From Thermoflexaceae bacterium (GTDB taxonomy: Bacteria > Chloroflexota > Dehalococcoidia > Tepidiformales > Tepidiformaceae), in contig JABTUD010000001.1 in the NCBI GenBank assembly GCA_015075555.1, positions 62,001 to 126,000 of the forward strand: a DNA stretch of 64,000 bases. Direction: 5' to 3'. Below the pieces are notes generated by a model. The model was given only the letters and a program-made list of their open reading frames with translations. It did not search any database and was not told the origin of the DNA. Below, in pieces: positions 17,927 to 27,000 of the stretch (its first letter is position 1; each line of letters begins with the position of its first letter). A program made the position numbers and the translations under genes.

Positions 17927-18886
17927 TTGACCAACTACATCATCCGGAGGTTGTTGCTCAACGTCCTGGTTCTCTGGTTCGTGGCCACCATGGTCTTTCT
18001 TGGCACGCATGCGCTCCCGAGCGACTTCGCCCAGAAGCGCATCGCCTCCACCATGACGGGGGCCTCCCAGGTGGAGGCCATCGCCTACGCCCGCCACGAG
18101 CTCGGGCTCGACAAGCCCCTCTGGCAGCAGTACGTGGACTACATGGGCGAGCTCGCCCGCGGCGACCTGGGCCACTCCTACGAAAGCAAGCTCAGCACCT
18201 GGACCGAAGTCGGGCGCCGCGTCACCACGACGCTGGAGCTCGGGTTCATGACCCTGCTTATCTCGTTCTCCATCAGCATCCCCATCGGGATTATCAGCGC
18301 GGTCAAGCAGAACACGTGGATCGACTACCTTCTGCGGGGCGTGGCCATCCTGGGGGTGGCGATGCCCGTCTTTGTCGTCGCTATCTTCCTTTCGCTGGTC
18401 GTGATCAAGTTCGACCTCTTCCAGATAGACGTGCTCGGCAGGCCGCATTTCTGGACCGACCCGCTTCGCGCCCTCCAGCTCTACATCATCCCCGCTATCG
18501 CCGGTGGTATCGCGGGCGGCGCCGGCATCATGCGGCTGCTGCGTTCGCAGATGCTCGAGGTGATGCGGCAGGACTATATCCGCACGGCAAGGTCGAAAGG
18601 CCTCCGCGATGACACCGTCTGGATCCGGCACGCCCTGAAGAACGCCATGCTGCCCATCGTCACCATTATGGGCCTCACCATCAGCGGCATCGTCGGCGGC
18701 CAGATCATCCTGGAGACGATGTTCAACATCGATGGCATGGGCCGCTTCCTGTTCGCCCGGTTGAACCTGCGCGACTTCCCGCCATTCCAGGGCACTGTCA
18801 TCATCATCTGCTTTGTGCTGGTGACGGTGAACCTCCTTGTCGACATCCTTTACGCGTGGCTCGACCCGCGAATCCGCTACACATAG
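17927..18886 (+). CDS. DppB-type ABC permease
   Basis: A 319-residue inner-membrane permease of the dipeptide/oligopeptide ABC family. It opens YIIRRLLLNVLVLWFVATMVFL and has ARHELGLDKPLWQQYVDYM. It carries the EAA-type loop that meets the ATPase (QDYIRTARSKGLRDDTVWIRHALKNAMLP) and a final TVIIICFVLVTVNLLVDILYAWLDPRIRY. The start is TTG 17927 behind AGGGAA. It lies 47 bases after the binding-protein gene and 12 bases before the second permease. Confidence 0.92.
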   Translation: MTNYIIRRLLLNVLVLWFVATMVFLGTHALPSDFAQKRIASTMTGASQVEAIAYARHELGLDKPLWQQYVDYMGELARGDLGHSYESKLSTWTEVGRRVTTTLELGFMTLLISFSISIPIGIISAVKQNTWIDYLLRGVAILGVAMPVFVVAIFLSLVVIKFDLFQIDVLGRPHFWTDPLRALQLYIIPAIAGGIAGGAGIMRLLRSQMLEVMRQDYIRTARSKGLRDDTVWIRHALKNAMLPIVTIMGLTISGIVGGQIILETMFNIDGMGRFLFARLNLRDFPPFQGTVIIICFVLVTVNLLVDILYAWLDPRIRYT

Positions 18887-18898
18887 GGGACCGCCATC

Positions 18899-19894
18899 GT
18901 GGCCCAGGCCGAACAAGCAGCCGCACCTCTCGCAAACGACGCCATTGGGTTCGCCCGGCGCCGCACCTTCGGCAGCGTGCTGCGGCAAACGGGCAGGCTG
19001 GCCGCGAGGAACAAGCTCGGCGCCTTCGGCGTGATGCTTGTCATCCTCGTCCTGGGCGTGGCCATCCTCTCGCCGTGGATAAAGCGCTACGACGACAATC
19101 GCCAGTTCCAGACCGTCAACCCGAAGTTCAACCCGACGGCGAACCCGCTCGATATCGCTGAGAACCCCGAGCTCGGGTCGCCCCACATCCTCGACCGCTG
19201 GGAGAGCCCCCTTGGGTCGGACCACTGGCTCGGGACGGACGCCTACGGCCGCGACCTCTACGCTCGCATCGTGGCCGGCGCCCGGCTGGCGGTCATTATC
19301 GGCGTGGGTGCATCGATCATCGCCGTGCTTTCGGGCACGCTCGTCGGGCTGGTCTCGGGCTACTTCGCAGGCAAGTTCGACCTCATAGTCCAGAGGCTCG
19401 TCGACTCGATCCAGGCATTCCCGGGCCTCGTACTCCTCATGCTCATCGTCTCGGTGATGGACCAGCCGAGCCTGTTTCTCACGGTCCTCGCCCTTGGCTT
19501 CCTGGGCTTCGCCGTCTGCGTGCGCATTGTCCGGTCGTCGGTGCTCGCCGTCTCGCAGGCGGCCTTCGTTGAAGCGGCGCGCTCCTACGGCGCCGGGGAT
19601 GTGCGCATCATGCTCCGGCACGTTCTGCCGAACGTGCTCGCCTCCGTGCTCGTTGTGTTCTCCATCAGCATCGGCGCCTACATCCTCGCCGAGGCGTCGC
19701 TCTCGTTCCTGGGGCTTGGCCCGGCCGACAAGACCACCTGGGGCAAGATGGTGAATTCCGGGCGCAACTCAATTGACCTCCACCCCTGGGAATCGGTGCT
19801 GTCTGGTGCGGCCATCACACTTGCCGTGCTGGGCTTCAACCTCGCTGGCGACGCCATCCGCGACGAGATAGACCCGCGCCTGCGCGGCCGGTAG
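18899..19894 (+). CDS. DppC-type ABC permease
   Basis: A 331-residue second permease. It has a longer than usual N-terminal cytoplasmic part, one transmembrane helix at about 40-60, then the family signature PLGSDHWLGTDAYGRDLYARIVAGARLA. The ATPase-contact loop reads VEAARSYGAGDVRIMLRHVLPNVL and the end is DEIDPRLRGR. The start is GTG 18899. No ATP-binding subunits follow, so they must be encoded elsewhere or shared with another system. Confidence 0.92.
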   Translation: MAQAEQAAAPLANDAIGFARRRTFGSVLRQTGRLAARNKLGAFGVMLVILVLGVAILSPWIKRYDDNRQFQTVNPKFNPTANPLDIAENPELGSPHILDRWESPLGSDHWLGTDAYGRDLYARIVAGARLAVIIGVGASIIAVLSGTLVGLVSGYFAGKFDLIVQRLVDSIQAFPGLVLLMLIVSVMDQPSLFLTVLALGFLGFAVCVRIVRSSVLAVSQAAFVEAARSYGAGDVRIMLRHVLPNVLASVLVVFSISIGAYILAEASLSFLGLGPADKTTWGKMVNSGRNSIDLHPWESVLSGAAITLAVLGFNLAGDAIRDEIDPRLRGR

Positions 19895-19931
19895 CCATCG
19901 CGGCATCCGCACATCGCACGCGCCGGGGCCC

Positions 19932-20423
19932 TCAGCCGCGCGCGGCGCGCTCCAGCCCGGCGATGTCGAGCTTCTTCATCTGGAACATGGCGGCGTACAC
20001 GCGCTCGGCTCTCGCCGTGTCCGCGCCCCCCACGAGATCTTCCCAGGCGCGGGGGGCGATCTGCCACGAAAGCCCGAACCTGTCTTTCAGCCAGCCACAC
20101 TGCTGCGCTGCGGGGTCACCGCCCTCGGAGAGACGGTCCCAGTAGTAGTCAATCCCGGCCTGGTCATCGCAGAGCACTTCGAGCGAGACCGCCTCGCTGA
20201 ACGTGAAGAGTGGCCCGCCGTTGAGGGCAAGGAACGCCTGCCCGTTCAGCTCGAATGCGACCGTCATCACCGAGCCCGGCTCCCTGCCGTGCATCTCGCG
20301 TCCCGCGGCCGGGTAGCGGGTGATGGCGCCCATCTTCGAGTCGCGGAAGATTCCCGTGTAGAAGGCCGCCGCCTCCTCAGCCTGGGAGTCGAACCACAGG
20401 CACAGGCGGATGGGGTTGGACAT
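19932..20423 (-). CDS. VOC/PhnB-like protein
   Basis: A 163-residue protein of the vicinal-oxygen-chelate superfamily, in the PhnB/3-demethylubiquinone methyltransferase-like group of unknown function. It has the typical LCLWFDSQAEEAAAFYTGIF, then SVMTVAFELNGQAFLALNGG and FGLSWQIAPRAWEDL. The C-terminal VYAAMFQMKKLDIAGLERA tail is common in this group. Start ATG 20423 follows GGAGGA on the minus strand. Its stop faces the dppC-type gene, 37 bases away. Confidence 0.85.
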   Translation of the reverse strand: MSNPIRLCLWFDSQAEEAAAFYTGIFRDSKMGAITRYPAAGREMHGREPGSVMTVAFELNGQAFLALNGGPLFTFSEAVSLEVLCDDQAGIDYYWDRLSEGGDPAAQQCGWLKDRFGLSWQIAPRAWEDLVGGADTARAERVYAAMFQMKKLDIAGLERAARG

Positions 20424-20481
20424 GGCTGCATTCCTCCGTGGGCTGGTCCCGGCACGATCGTAGCTCATCGCGCGCGTGGCC

Positions 20482-22236
20482 CTACCCCGCGGCGCCGGCC
20501 AGGTCGAGATAGGCCTGCGCATCGAGATGCTGGTCCCAGAAAGGGGCCGGCTGCGGGCGCCCGCCAAGGTCCTCCCGCCGGAACACCTCCGAGCGCTGCA
20601 ACACCCAGTCGATCACGCCGCCCCCTCCGGCCGCGAGGAGCGCCCGTTGCGCCTCCATGATCAGCGCGCGGCGGGCGGCCTCGTCGAATTCGGCGACGGC
20701 CTTTGCCAGCAACCGGTCCACCGCATCGTCGAGAAAACCCGTCGCCGCGGCGCCACGAGACGTGGATGCGTAGTTCTCCGCAAGGAACCGGGCCGGGTCG
20801 GGGCCGGGCAGGGCTGGGCCCCAGCCGAACCAGAACCGCGCCTTCCCGTTCCCGTAGGCGCCCTCGGAGGCCTTCCGCGAGATGATCGGATAAGACTCCA
20901 CCGCCGGGCGGAACTGGCCGGTGCCGATCGCGTCGTTGAGCATGCCCGTCACCACCGAGCTCGCGCTGTAGAGGGGGTCGAAAACGCTCGGGAAATCGAC
21001 AATGACCGGGCCAAGGGAGGGGCCTCCTCCGGCCTCCCAGAGGGCGCGCGCCTCGCGCGAGTCTTCGGCCAGGTCCGGCCGGTAGCCAGCGAAGCGAGCG
21101 AGCACGGATTCGGGCAGCGCGAATGAAGGCAGCGCGGGCGCGACGGGCCCGGCGGCAGTGGCGCGGCCGCCGAAGAGCCGCATGGCCAGCTCCATCCGGT
21201 TGAGCGCCGCGCTCAGGGCCATGCGCAGCCGGGGGTCGTTCCACGGCGGCGCACCTACGCTGAAGGTCGAGAGGACTGGGCTGTCCTCGAAGCGGGCCAG
21301 TTCCACGAAGCGTTGGCGGGCCCCGGTCCGGATGCGCGCCGCATCGCGCCGATCGCGGACAAGGGCCTCGTCCAGCTTCCCGTCGATGAAGCGCTCCACG
21401 ACGTCGAACGGCTGGCTGATTTCGAGCCCGTTGGGGACGGGGGGCGCGTGCATCGCGCCATGGGCGTCGAGGACCAGGGCCCCGCGCTCGTCGAAGCCGC
21501 GGAAAACGAACGGCCCCGACCCCACCACGGTGTCGGGGGCCAGCTCGTGCCAGCGGACACCGAAAGCCTCCACAGCCTCGGGCGCCTGCACCAGGGCGAA
21601 ACGGCCCGCCAGCATCTGGAGCAAGAACGGGTCAGGCCTGGCAGTCCGGATAGTCACCTCGCTCGCTGAGGTGGCCACGACCTCGGAGAGACCGGCGTAG
21701 TCCCATGGGCGCTGCGACACGGGCAGCTCACCAGCGCGGGCGAGCTGGAGCGATCGCTGCACGCTGGCGGCGCAGTCCTGCGCGGTGACGGAGCGGCCCA
21801 TCAGTGGCCAGCGGTCCTGCCAGCGGGCCCGCGAATCAAGGTGCAGCACCAGCGTGGACTCGTCAGGTTGCTCCCATCGCCCGGCAAGGTCGCCGCTGAG
21901 CGACGGCGCGGCGAAATCGGCCCACTGCACGAGGCGGGAATGCGTCCGGCCAAGCAGCTCAACCACCGAAGGCTCGCCCGAGCGCTGGGCGTCGAACGTG
22001 TCGAAGTTGAACCCCACCGGGGCCGCGAACCTGGCGGTCCCGCCTCGCCGGGGGAGCGGCGTTGGCGTTGGCGAAGGGGTGGCGCCAGCCGCTGGCGATG
22101 GCGTGGACGAAGGCGAGGGGCGGGCCTTCTCCGGGCTACCCTGGCGAAGGGCCAGCGCGGCTACGCCGGCGCCTGCCCCCGCTACGCCGATTGCGACGGC
22201 GCTGCCGAGGGCCCGGCGCCGCGTGATTCGCCTCAT
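20482..22236 (-). CDS. Extracellular solute-binding protein, family 5, without lipobox
   Basis: A 584-residue, diverged family 5 binding protein. The N-terminus carries a twin-arginine motif (TRRRALGS) and a hydrophobic stretch rich in Ala, Gly and Val, but no cysteine, so it is predicted to be a Tat substrate that stays attached by an uncleaved helix or is released. A Pro/Ser/Thr-rich linker (residues about 35-62) follows. Family traces are FNFDTFDAQRSGEPSVVELL and LWEAGGGPSLGPVIVDFPS. ATG 22236 overlaps the stop of the upstream cation transporter in ATGA, indicating coupled translation. No permease gene is adjacent. Confidence 0.82.
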   Translation of the reverse strand: MRRITRRRALGSAVAIGVAGAGAGVAALALRQGSPEKARPSPSSTPSPAAGATPSPTPTPLPRRGGTARFAAPVGFNFDTFDAQRSGEPSVVELLGRTHSRLVQWADFAAPSLSGDLAGRWEQPDESTLVLHLDSRARWQDRWPLMGRSVTAQDCAASVQRSLQLARAGELPVSQRPWDYAGLSEVVATSASEVTIRTARPDPFLLQMLAGRFALVQAPEAVEAFGVRWHELAPDTVVGSGPFVFRGFDERGALVLDAHGAMHAPPVPNGLEISQPFDVVERFIDGKLDEALVRDRRDAARIRTGARQRFVELARFEDSPVLSTFSVGAPPWNDPRLRMALSAALNRMELAMRLFGGRATAAGPVAPALPSFALPESVLARFAGYRPDLAEDSREARALWEAGGGPSLGPVIVDFPSVFDPLYSASSVVTGMLNDAIGTGQFRPAVESYPIISRKASEGAYGNGKARFWFGWGPALPGPDPARFLAENYASTSRGAAATGFLDDAVDRLLAKAVAEFDEAARRALIMEAQRALLAAGGGGVIDWVLQRSEVFRREDLGGRPQPAPFWDQHLDAQAYLDLAGAAG

Positions 22237-23174
22237 AGGCCGGCGGAGACGTGGCGATGGCCCTCCGCGAGCCGGCCGGCATCCGGGCTCAGGCAGCACT
22301 CGATCGCCTCGTGGAGGGCCTGCGTCTCGGGCTGGAGCGTCACGTGCCCGATGCTGAAGCGGTCGCGGAAGAGCGCGGTGAGGTCGGTCAGGACGTGCTC
22401 CGCGCAGGAAACGTCCTCCATCTCCACGTGCGCGCTCAGTGCCGGGAAGGCAGGGGCAATCGACCAGACGTGCACGTCATGGAGATCGACCACACCGCGG
22501 ACCTCCCGGGCCGCCGAGGCAAGGGCGGCGGGATCGAGGCCGGCGGGTGCGCTTTCGAGGAGGATCTCCGCCGCCTGGCGAAGAAGGTGGACCGCCCGGG
22601 GCACGATGAACGCTGCTATCGCAAGGGCGACGATGGCGTCCACGCCGCTCCACGCGCCCAGCGCTATGGCCACCGCCGAGGCAATAACGCCAATTGACCC
22701 CAGCGCGTCGGCCACGGCTTCGAACATGGCGGCGCGTGCGTTCAGGTTGGCATGTGCGTGGCCGTGCAGGAGCCGCATCACCACGAGGTTGATGAGCAGG
22801 CCGGCCGCGCCAGTTGCGATCACGGGCAAAGTGTCGACTGAATGCCCATCGCCCAGGCGCCCAATCGATTCATAGACGATGTAGGCCGCGATGGCGAGAA
22901 GAAGCAGCACATGAACGGGCACAACCAGCACTTCGAGGCGGGCGTATCCGTAGGTGCGCCGGTCGTCGGCGGGGCGGCGGGCGAGCAGGGCGGCGCCAAG
23001 CGCCAGGGCCAGCCCGGTGGCGTCCGTCATCATGTGCCCGGCATCGGCAACCAGCGCCAGCGACCCGGTCACCGCACCAGCGATCAGCTCGACGCCTACG
23101 AACCCCGCCGTCAGCACGAGGCCCAGGGCGAGCGCTCGCGGCGCCGAGGCATGCTGGTGGTGATGGTCGCTCAC
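22233..23174 (-). CDS. Cation diffusion facilitator (CzcD/ZitB-like)
   Basis: CDF proteins expel zinc or similar divalent metals in exchange for protons. The 313-residue product starts with a His-rich SDHHHQHAS, has six hydrophobic helices with the metal-site pattern LVADAGHMMTDATGLAL, and a cytoplasmic C-terminal domain containing VDLHDVHVWSIAPAFPALSAHVE. GTG 23174 lies 6 bases after a -10 box on the minus strand. The stop overlaps the start of the binding-protein gene, so the two are one operon. Confidence 0.92.
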   Translation of the reverse strand: MSDHHHQHASAPRALALGLVLTAGFVGVELIAGAVTGSLALVADAGHMMTDATGLALALGAALLARRPADDRRTYGYARLEVLVVPVHVLLLLAIAAYIVYESIGRLGDGHSVDTLPVIATGAAGLLINLVVMRLLHGHAHANLNARAAMFEAVADALGSIGVIASAVAIALGAWSGVDAIVALAIAAFIVPRAVHLLRQAAEILLESAPAGLDPAALASAAREVRGVVDLHDVHVWSIAPAFPALSAHVEMEDVSCAEHVLTDLTALFRDRFSIGHVTLQPETQALHEAIECCLSPDAGRLAEGHRHVSAGL

Positions 23175-23180
23175 ATCGCA

Positions 23181-23186
23181 ATCGTA
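23181..23186 (-). promoter_or_regulatory. -10 box of a probable leaderless promoter (CDF gene)
   Basis: On the minus strand TACGAT is followed by exactly 6 bases and the GTG start at 23174. There is no ribosome site in the gap. It is divergent from the box at 23245. Confidence 0.5.
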
Positions 23187-23244
23187 GCAGACACGGGCCT
23201 GCCATCCCCTTTCGCGGCCCTTCCGAGAAGGGGAACAGGGGCCC

Positions 23245-23250
23245 TATAGT
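23245..23250 (+). promoter_or_regulatory. -10 box of a probable leaderless promoter (EEP protein)
   Basis: TATAGT is followed by ATGATG, with the second ATG (23257) 6 bases after the box. The recurring 6-base gap favours 23257 over 23254 as the start. Confidence 0.5.
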
Positions 23251-23256
23251 CAGATG

Positions 23257-23985
23257 ATGGCCGGCTCCGAACTCACCATCCTCACCTACAACATCTACAA
23301 CCACCACGAAGGCGAGAATGCCTTCGCACATCGGCAGCAGCTCGTGATGGAGACGATCTCCTCCGTGGCGGCAGACGTCGTTTGTCTGCAGGAGGCGCCG
23401 TCGACGGCGTTCCTGCGCGCGCTCGTTGACTACCTTTCGAGGCGGCAGGAACGGCATCTGCGCCTCGCCTGCGCCGAGATGCGCCGTACCGATGGCTGGC
23501 GGGAGCACATCGCCGTGATCCATACAGGGACGGCACGCGCCGCGACGGTTCATCTCTCGCCCACGGGCGAGAGCATCGGCATCTCGGTGGCCGTAGCCTC
23601 CGGCCAGGGGGTGCGCATCGCAAGCGTGCACCTCAACCCCCACGATGCAGAACTGCGCCGGGCGCAGGCCGCCCGTCTTGCCGGCGAGCTCGGAGGCGAG
23701 GGCGCGACCGTGGTTGCCGGCGATTTCAACGCCACCCCGGGTGGCAGGACTCTCGCTGCATTCGAGGATTCGATGCGCTACCTCGCGCCCGCAGATGGCG
23801 TCACCTCCACATTTCCGACGGCAATGCGCGCTGACTCGGGGGGTGCTCCCGGCGGCGTGCTCGACCACATCCTCGGGCACGGCGTAGGCATCGATGATTG
23901 GGGCGTGGCCGGGGACGCACCGGTCAGCGGCCGCTGGCCAAGCGACCACCTGGGAGTCTGGGCCCGGATCCGTCTCGATGCCTGA
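23257..23985 (+). CDS. Endonuclease/exonuclease/phosphatase-family protein
   Basis: A 242-residue metal-dependent phosphodiesterase of the DNase I-like fold. Family motifs are all visible: LTYNIYN at the N-terminus, DVVCLQEAP (metal-binding Glu), SVHLNPHDAE, VVAGDFNATPGG, LDHILGHG and the terminal SDHLGVWARI. The substrate may be DNA, lipid or a small phosphodiester and cannot be told from sequence. There is no signal peptide, so it is probably cytoplasmic. ATG 23254 is three bases upstream in frame. mfd follows after a hairpin. Confidence 0.88.
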   Translation: MAGSELTILTYNIYNHHEGENAFAHRQQLVMETISSVAADVVCLQEAPSTAFLRALVDYLSRRQERHLRLACAEMRRTDGWREHIAVIHTGTARAATVHLSPTGESIGISVAVASGQGVRIASVHLNPHDAELRRAQAARLAGELGGEGATVVAGDFNATPGGRTLAAFEDSMRYLAPADGVTSTFPTAMRADSGGAPGGVLDHILGHGVGIDDWGVAGDAPVSGRWPSDHLGVWARIRLDA

Positions 23986-24027
23986 CACCAGGCACAGAGG
24001 GGACAACCTCCTGTAGAGTGAGTGCAG

Positions 24028-24056
24028 GGCCGCCCGGGACCACCGGGGGCCTTTTT
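24028..24056 (+). terminator. GC-rich hairpin followed by T5 ahead of mfd
   Basis: Arms 24028-24037 (GGCCGCCCGG) and 24043-24051 (CCGGGGGCC) pair with one bulge around a 5-base loop, followed directly by five T. It fits an intrinsic terminator for the preceding gene. However, a -10-like TAGAGT at 24014-24019 would start transcripts just before it, so it could also be a 5' hairpin or attenuator of mfd. Confidence 0.6.
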
Positions 24057-24097
24057 GGAGTCGCGCACTGCCAGGCGAGCTCGCAGGAGTCACGGAG

Positions 24098-27000
24098 TTG
24101 CTTGCCGGCGCCGTAGCCCCGTTCGCTCCGGGCGGGGACGGACCCGTGTGCCTCGGCGTACCCGAGACCGCGAAGGCAGCTATCGCCGCGGCGCTCGCAT
24201 CCCGCTGCCATGGGCCGGTTCTGCTGCTCGCTCCAGCGCCCGCCCGCGCCCAGTCGCTCTTCGAAGAGCTGGCGCTCTTTCTCCCGGACCTCCCCCTGGC
24301 CCGCCTCCCCGAGCGCGAGTCGCTCCCCTACGAGCTTGCGCGCACCGACCGCGCCGGCCGGGTCGAACGCGCCCGCGCCCTCGCGCTGCTGGCCGGGAGC
24401 GACCCCGGCGTTGTCGTGGCCTCGTGGGCGGCCGCCTCGGAGCGCTGCGCCGGGCCCGGCGAACAACAGTCCGGCGGCATCGAACTGCACACCGGGCAGC
24501 GCCACGAACCGCTGCGACTGGTCTCCGAGCTTGAGGGCCTTGGCTACGAGGCCGGCTACCTCGCGGACGAGCCGGGGACTGTCGCCCGGCGTGGCGGCAT
24601 CATCGATATCTGGCCGGCGGGAGGAGAGCACCCTTTTCGCATCGAGTTCCTCGGGAACGAAATCGAGAGCATCCGGCGCGTGGAGCTATCCACCCAGCGC
24701 AGCGTCGAGCACGCCGGCGCGGCCCGCATCACACCCCTGGCGACAGGCACCCGCGCCGCCCGCGATGCCGCTCGCACACTGCTTGACCGGGCGGGAATGC
24801 AGGGGGGGGAAGAGGTCCGCGAGCAGCTCGAGCTTGTGGCTGGCGGCGAACGCAGCGACTTCGAGGACTTCCTGGAGCCGCTCCTCTCCCGGTCCACCGC
24901 GCTCGACCACCTCTCGCCATCGGCGATGCTCATCATCGATGACCACGACGACGGCCGCGAAGCGCTGGCACGGCTCGGCGAACAGATTGAGCGCGCACGC
25001 GCCGAGCAGGAGGCGCGTGGCACCATCCCGCCCGGCCTTCCCGCCCTGAATGCAGACGCCGCTGAGTTCGCGGCCGCAGTTGCAGCGTGGACGAGAGCCG
25101 TTCGCCTGCAACGGTTTGGCACAGAAGAGCTGGGCGCGCACCGACCGCCCCTGATAGCGACGCCGGGCTTCGCCGGCAAGCTCAAACCCCTTGCCCGGCA
25201 GTTGCAGGTATGGGCCGGGCAGGGCATGGCGGTGGTCGTCGCCTCGCAGCAGGCGCTGCGCATCGCCGAGCTGATGGATGAGGACGGAATCCCCTGCACC
25301 CTCGCTCGCACCCTGCCGGGGCCACCGCGCGGCGGGGAGATCGCAGTGGTGCCCCTGGCGGTCGCGGGGGGCCTGACCCTCGAAGCGCAGCTTATCCTCA
25401 TCAGCGACACCGAGATCTTCGGCTTCCGCAAGCGGCGGCGGCCATCGCGCCAGCGAACGGGAATCAGGAGCGACCTCATCTCTTCCATCGAGGAGGGCGA
25501 CTACCTGGTCCACGCCGACCATGGCATCGCTCGCTTTGGCGGGCTTGTGCGGCGCTCCATCGATGGCCTCGAACGCGAGTACCTGGAGCTGCAATACGCC
25601 CAGGGCGACCGCCTCTACGCTCCCGTGGACCAGCTTGAGGCGGTCAGCCGCTACGTTGGTCCGACGGGACATCCGCCATCGCTCACGCGACTGGGTTCGG
25701 GCGAGTGGTCCCGTGCCCGGCGCAAGGTGCGCCAGGCAGTGGTCGAGATGGCCCAGGATCTGCTCGAGCTATACGCAAAGCGCGAGGTGGCCCGGGGCTT
25801 CGCCTTCCCGCCCGACAACGCCTGGCAGATGGAGATGGAGGCCGCCTTCCCGTTCGTCGAGACCCCGGACCAGCTTGAGGCCATCCATGCGGTTAAGGGC
25901 GACATGGAGCGTTCGCGGCCGATGGACCGGCTCATCTGTGGCGACGTCGGCTACGGGAAGACCGAGGTCGCCATCCGGGCGGCGTTCAAGGCCGTGATGG
26001 CGGGAAAGCAGACGGGCGTGCTCGTCCCCACGACGGTGCTCGCCGAGCAGCACGGCGCCACCTTCCGCGAGCGCACCGCTGGCTTCCCGGTCCGGGTGGA
26101 AGTGCTCTCGCGCTTCCGCAGCGAGCAGGAGCAGCGAGAGATCGTGACCGCCACGGCCCGCGGCGAAGTTGACATTCTCATCGGCACGCACCGGCTCCTC
26201 CAGAAGGACGTCGAGTTCAAGGACCTCGGGCTGGTGATCATCGACGAAGAGCAGCGTTTCGGTGTCGCCCACAAGGAGCGGCTCAAGGAGATGCGCGCGG
26301 AGGTTGACTTCCTCACCCTTTCAGCCACGCCTATCCCCCGGACGCTGCAGATGTCGCTGGCCGGCATCCGTGACATGAGCACGGTGATGACACCCCCGGA
26401 GGAGCGCTTGCCCATCCGCACCTACGTCATGGAGTGGGACGACGAGATCATCCACGAGGCCGTCGACCGCGAGCTGCAGCGCGGGGGCCAGGTGTACTTC
26501 GTGCACAACCGCGTGCATGACATCGAACGCGTTGTGGCCCGCATCCGCAATATCATCCCCGAGGCCAGCATCGGCGTGGGACACGGCCAGATGCCCGAGG
26601 AACAGCTAGAGCGTGTGATGATGGAGTTCAGCGCGGGCGACCATGACGTGCTTGTTTGCACGACGATCATCGAGAGCGGCCTCGATATCCCAAACGTGAA
26701 CACCATCATCATCGACCAGGCGAATCAGCTGGGGCTGGCCCAGCTTTACCAGCTGCGCGGGCGAGTTGGCCGCGGCGCGAACCGGGCCTACGCGTATCTG
26801 CTGTACAACCGCGATCGTGCCATGGGCGAGAGCGCGCAGAAGCGGCTCGAAGCCGTGTTCGAGGCCACCGAGCTCGGCGCCGGCTTCCAGATCGCGCTGC
26901 GCGACCTCGAGATCCGCGGTGCGGGAAATGTGCTCGGCACAGAGCAGAGCGGCCACATCGCCAGTGTCGGCTTCGACATGTATTCGAAACTCGTTGCCGA

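Noticed and set aside
16062-19621. Very long minus-strand open frames opposite the binding protein and permeases (up to about 610 residues)
   Set aside because: They mirror strongly conserved plus-strand genes, have no recognisable domains and are His/Asp/Gly/Glu-biased in the way antisense frames of GC-rich genes usually are.
24022-24534. Plus-strand frame starting GTG near the TAGAGT box, overlapping mfd
   Set aside because: It overlaps mfd in another frame, is rich in Arg and Pro, and has no recognisable domain.
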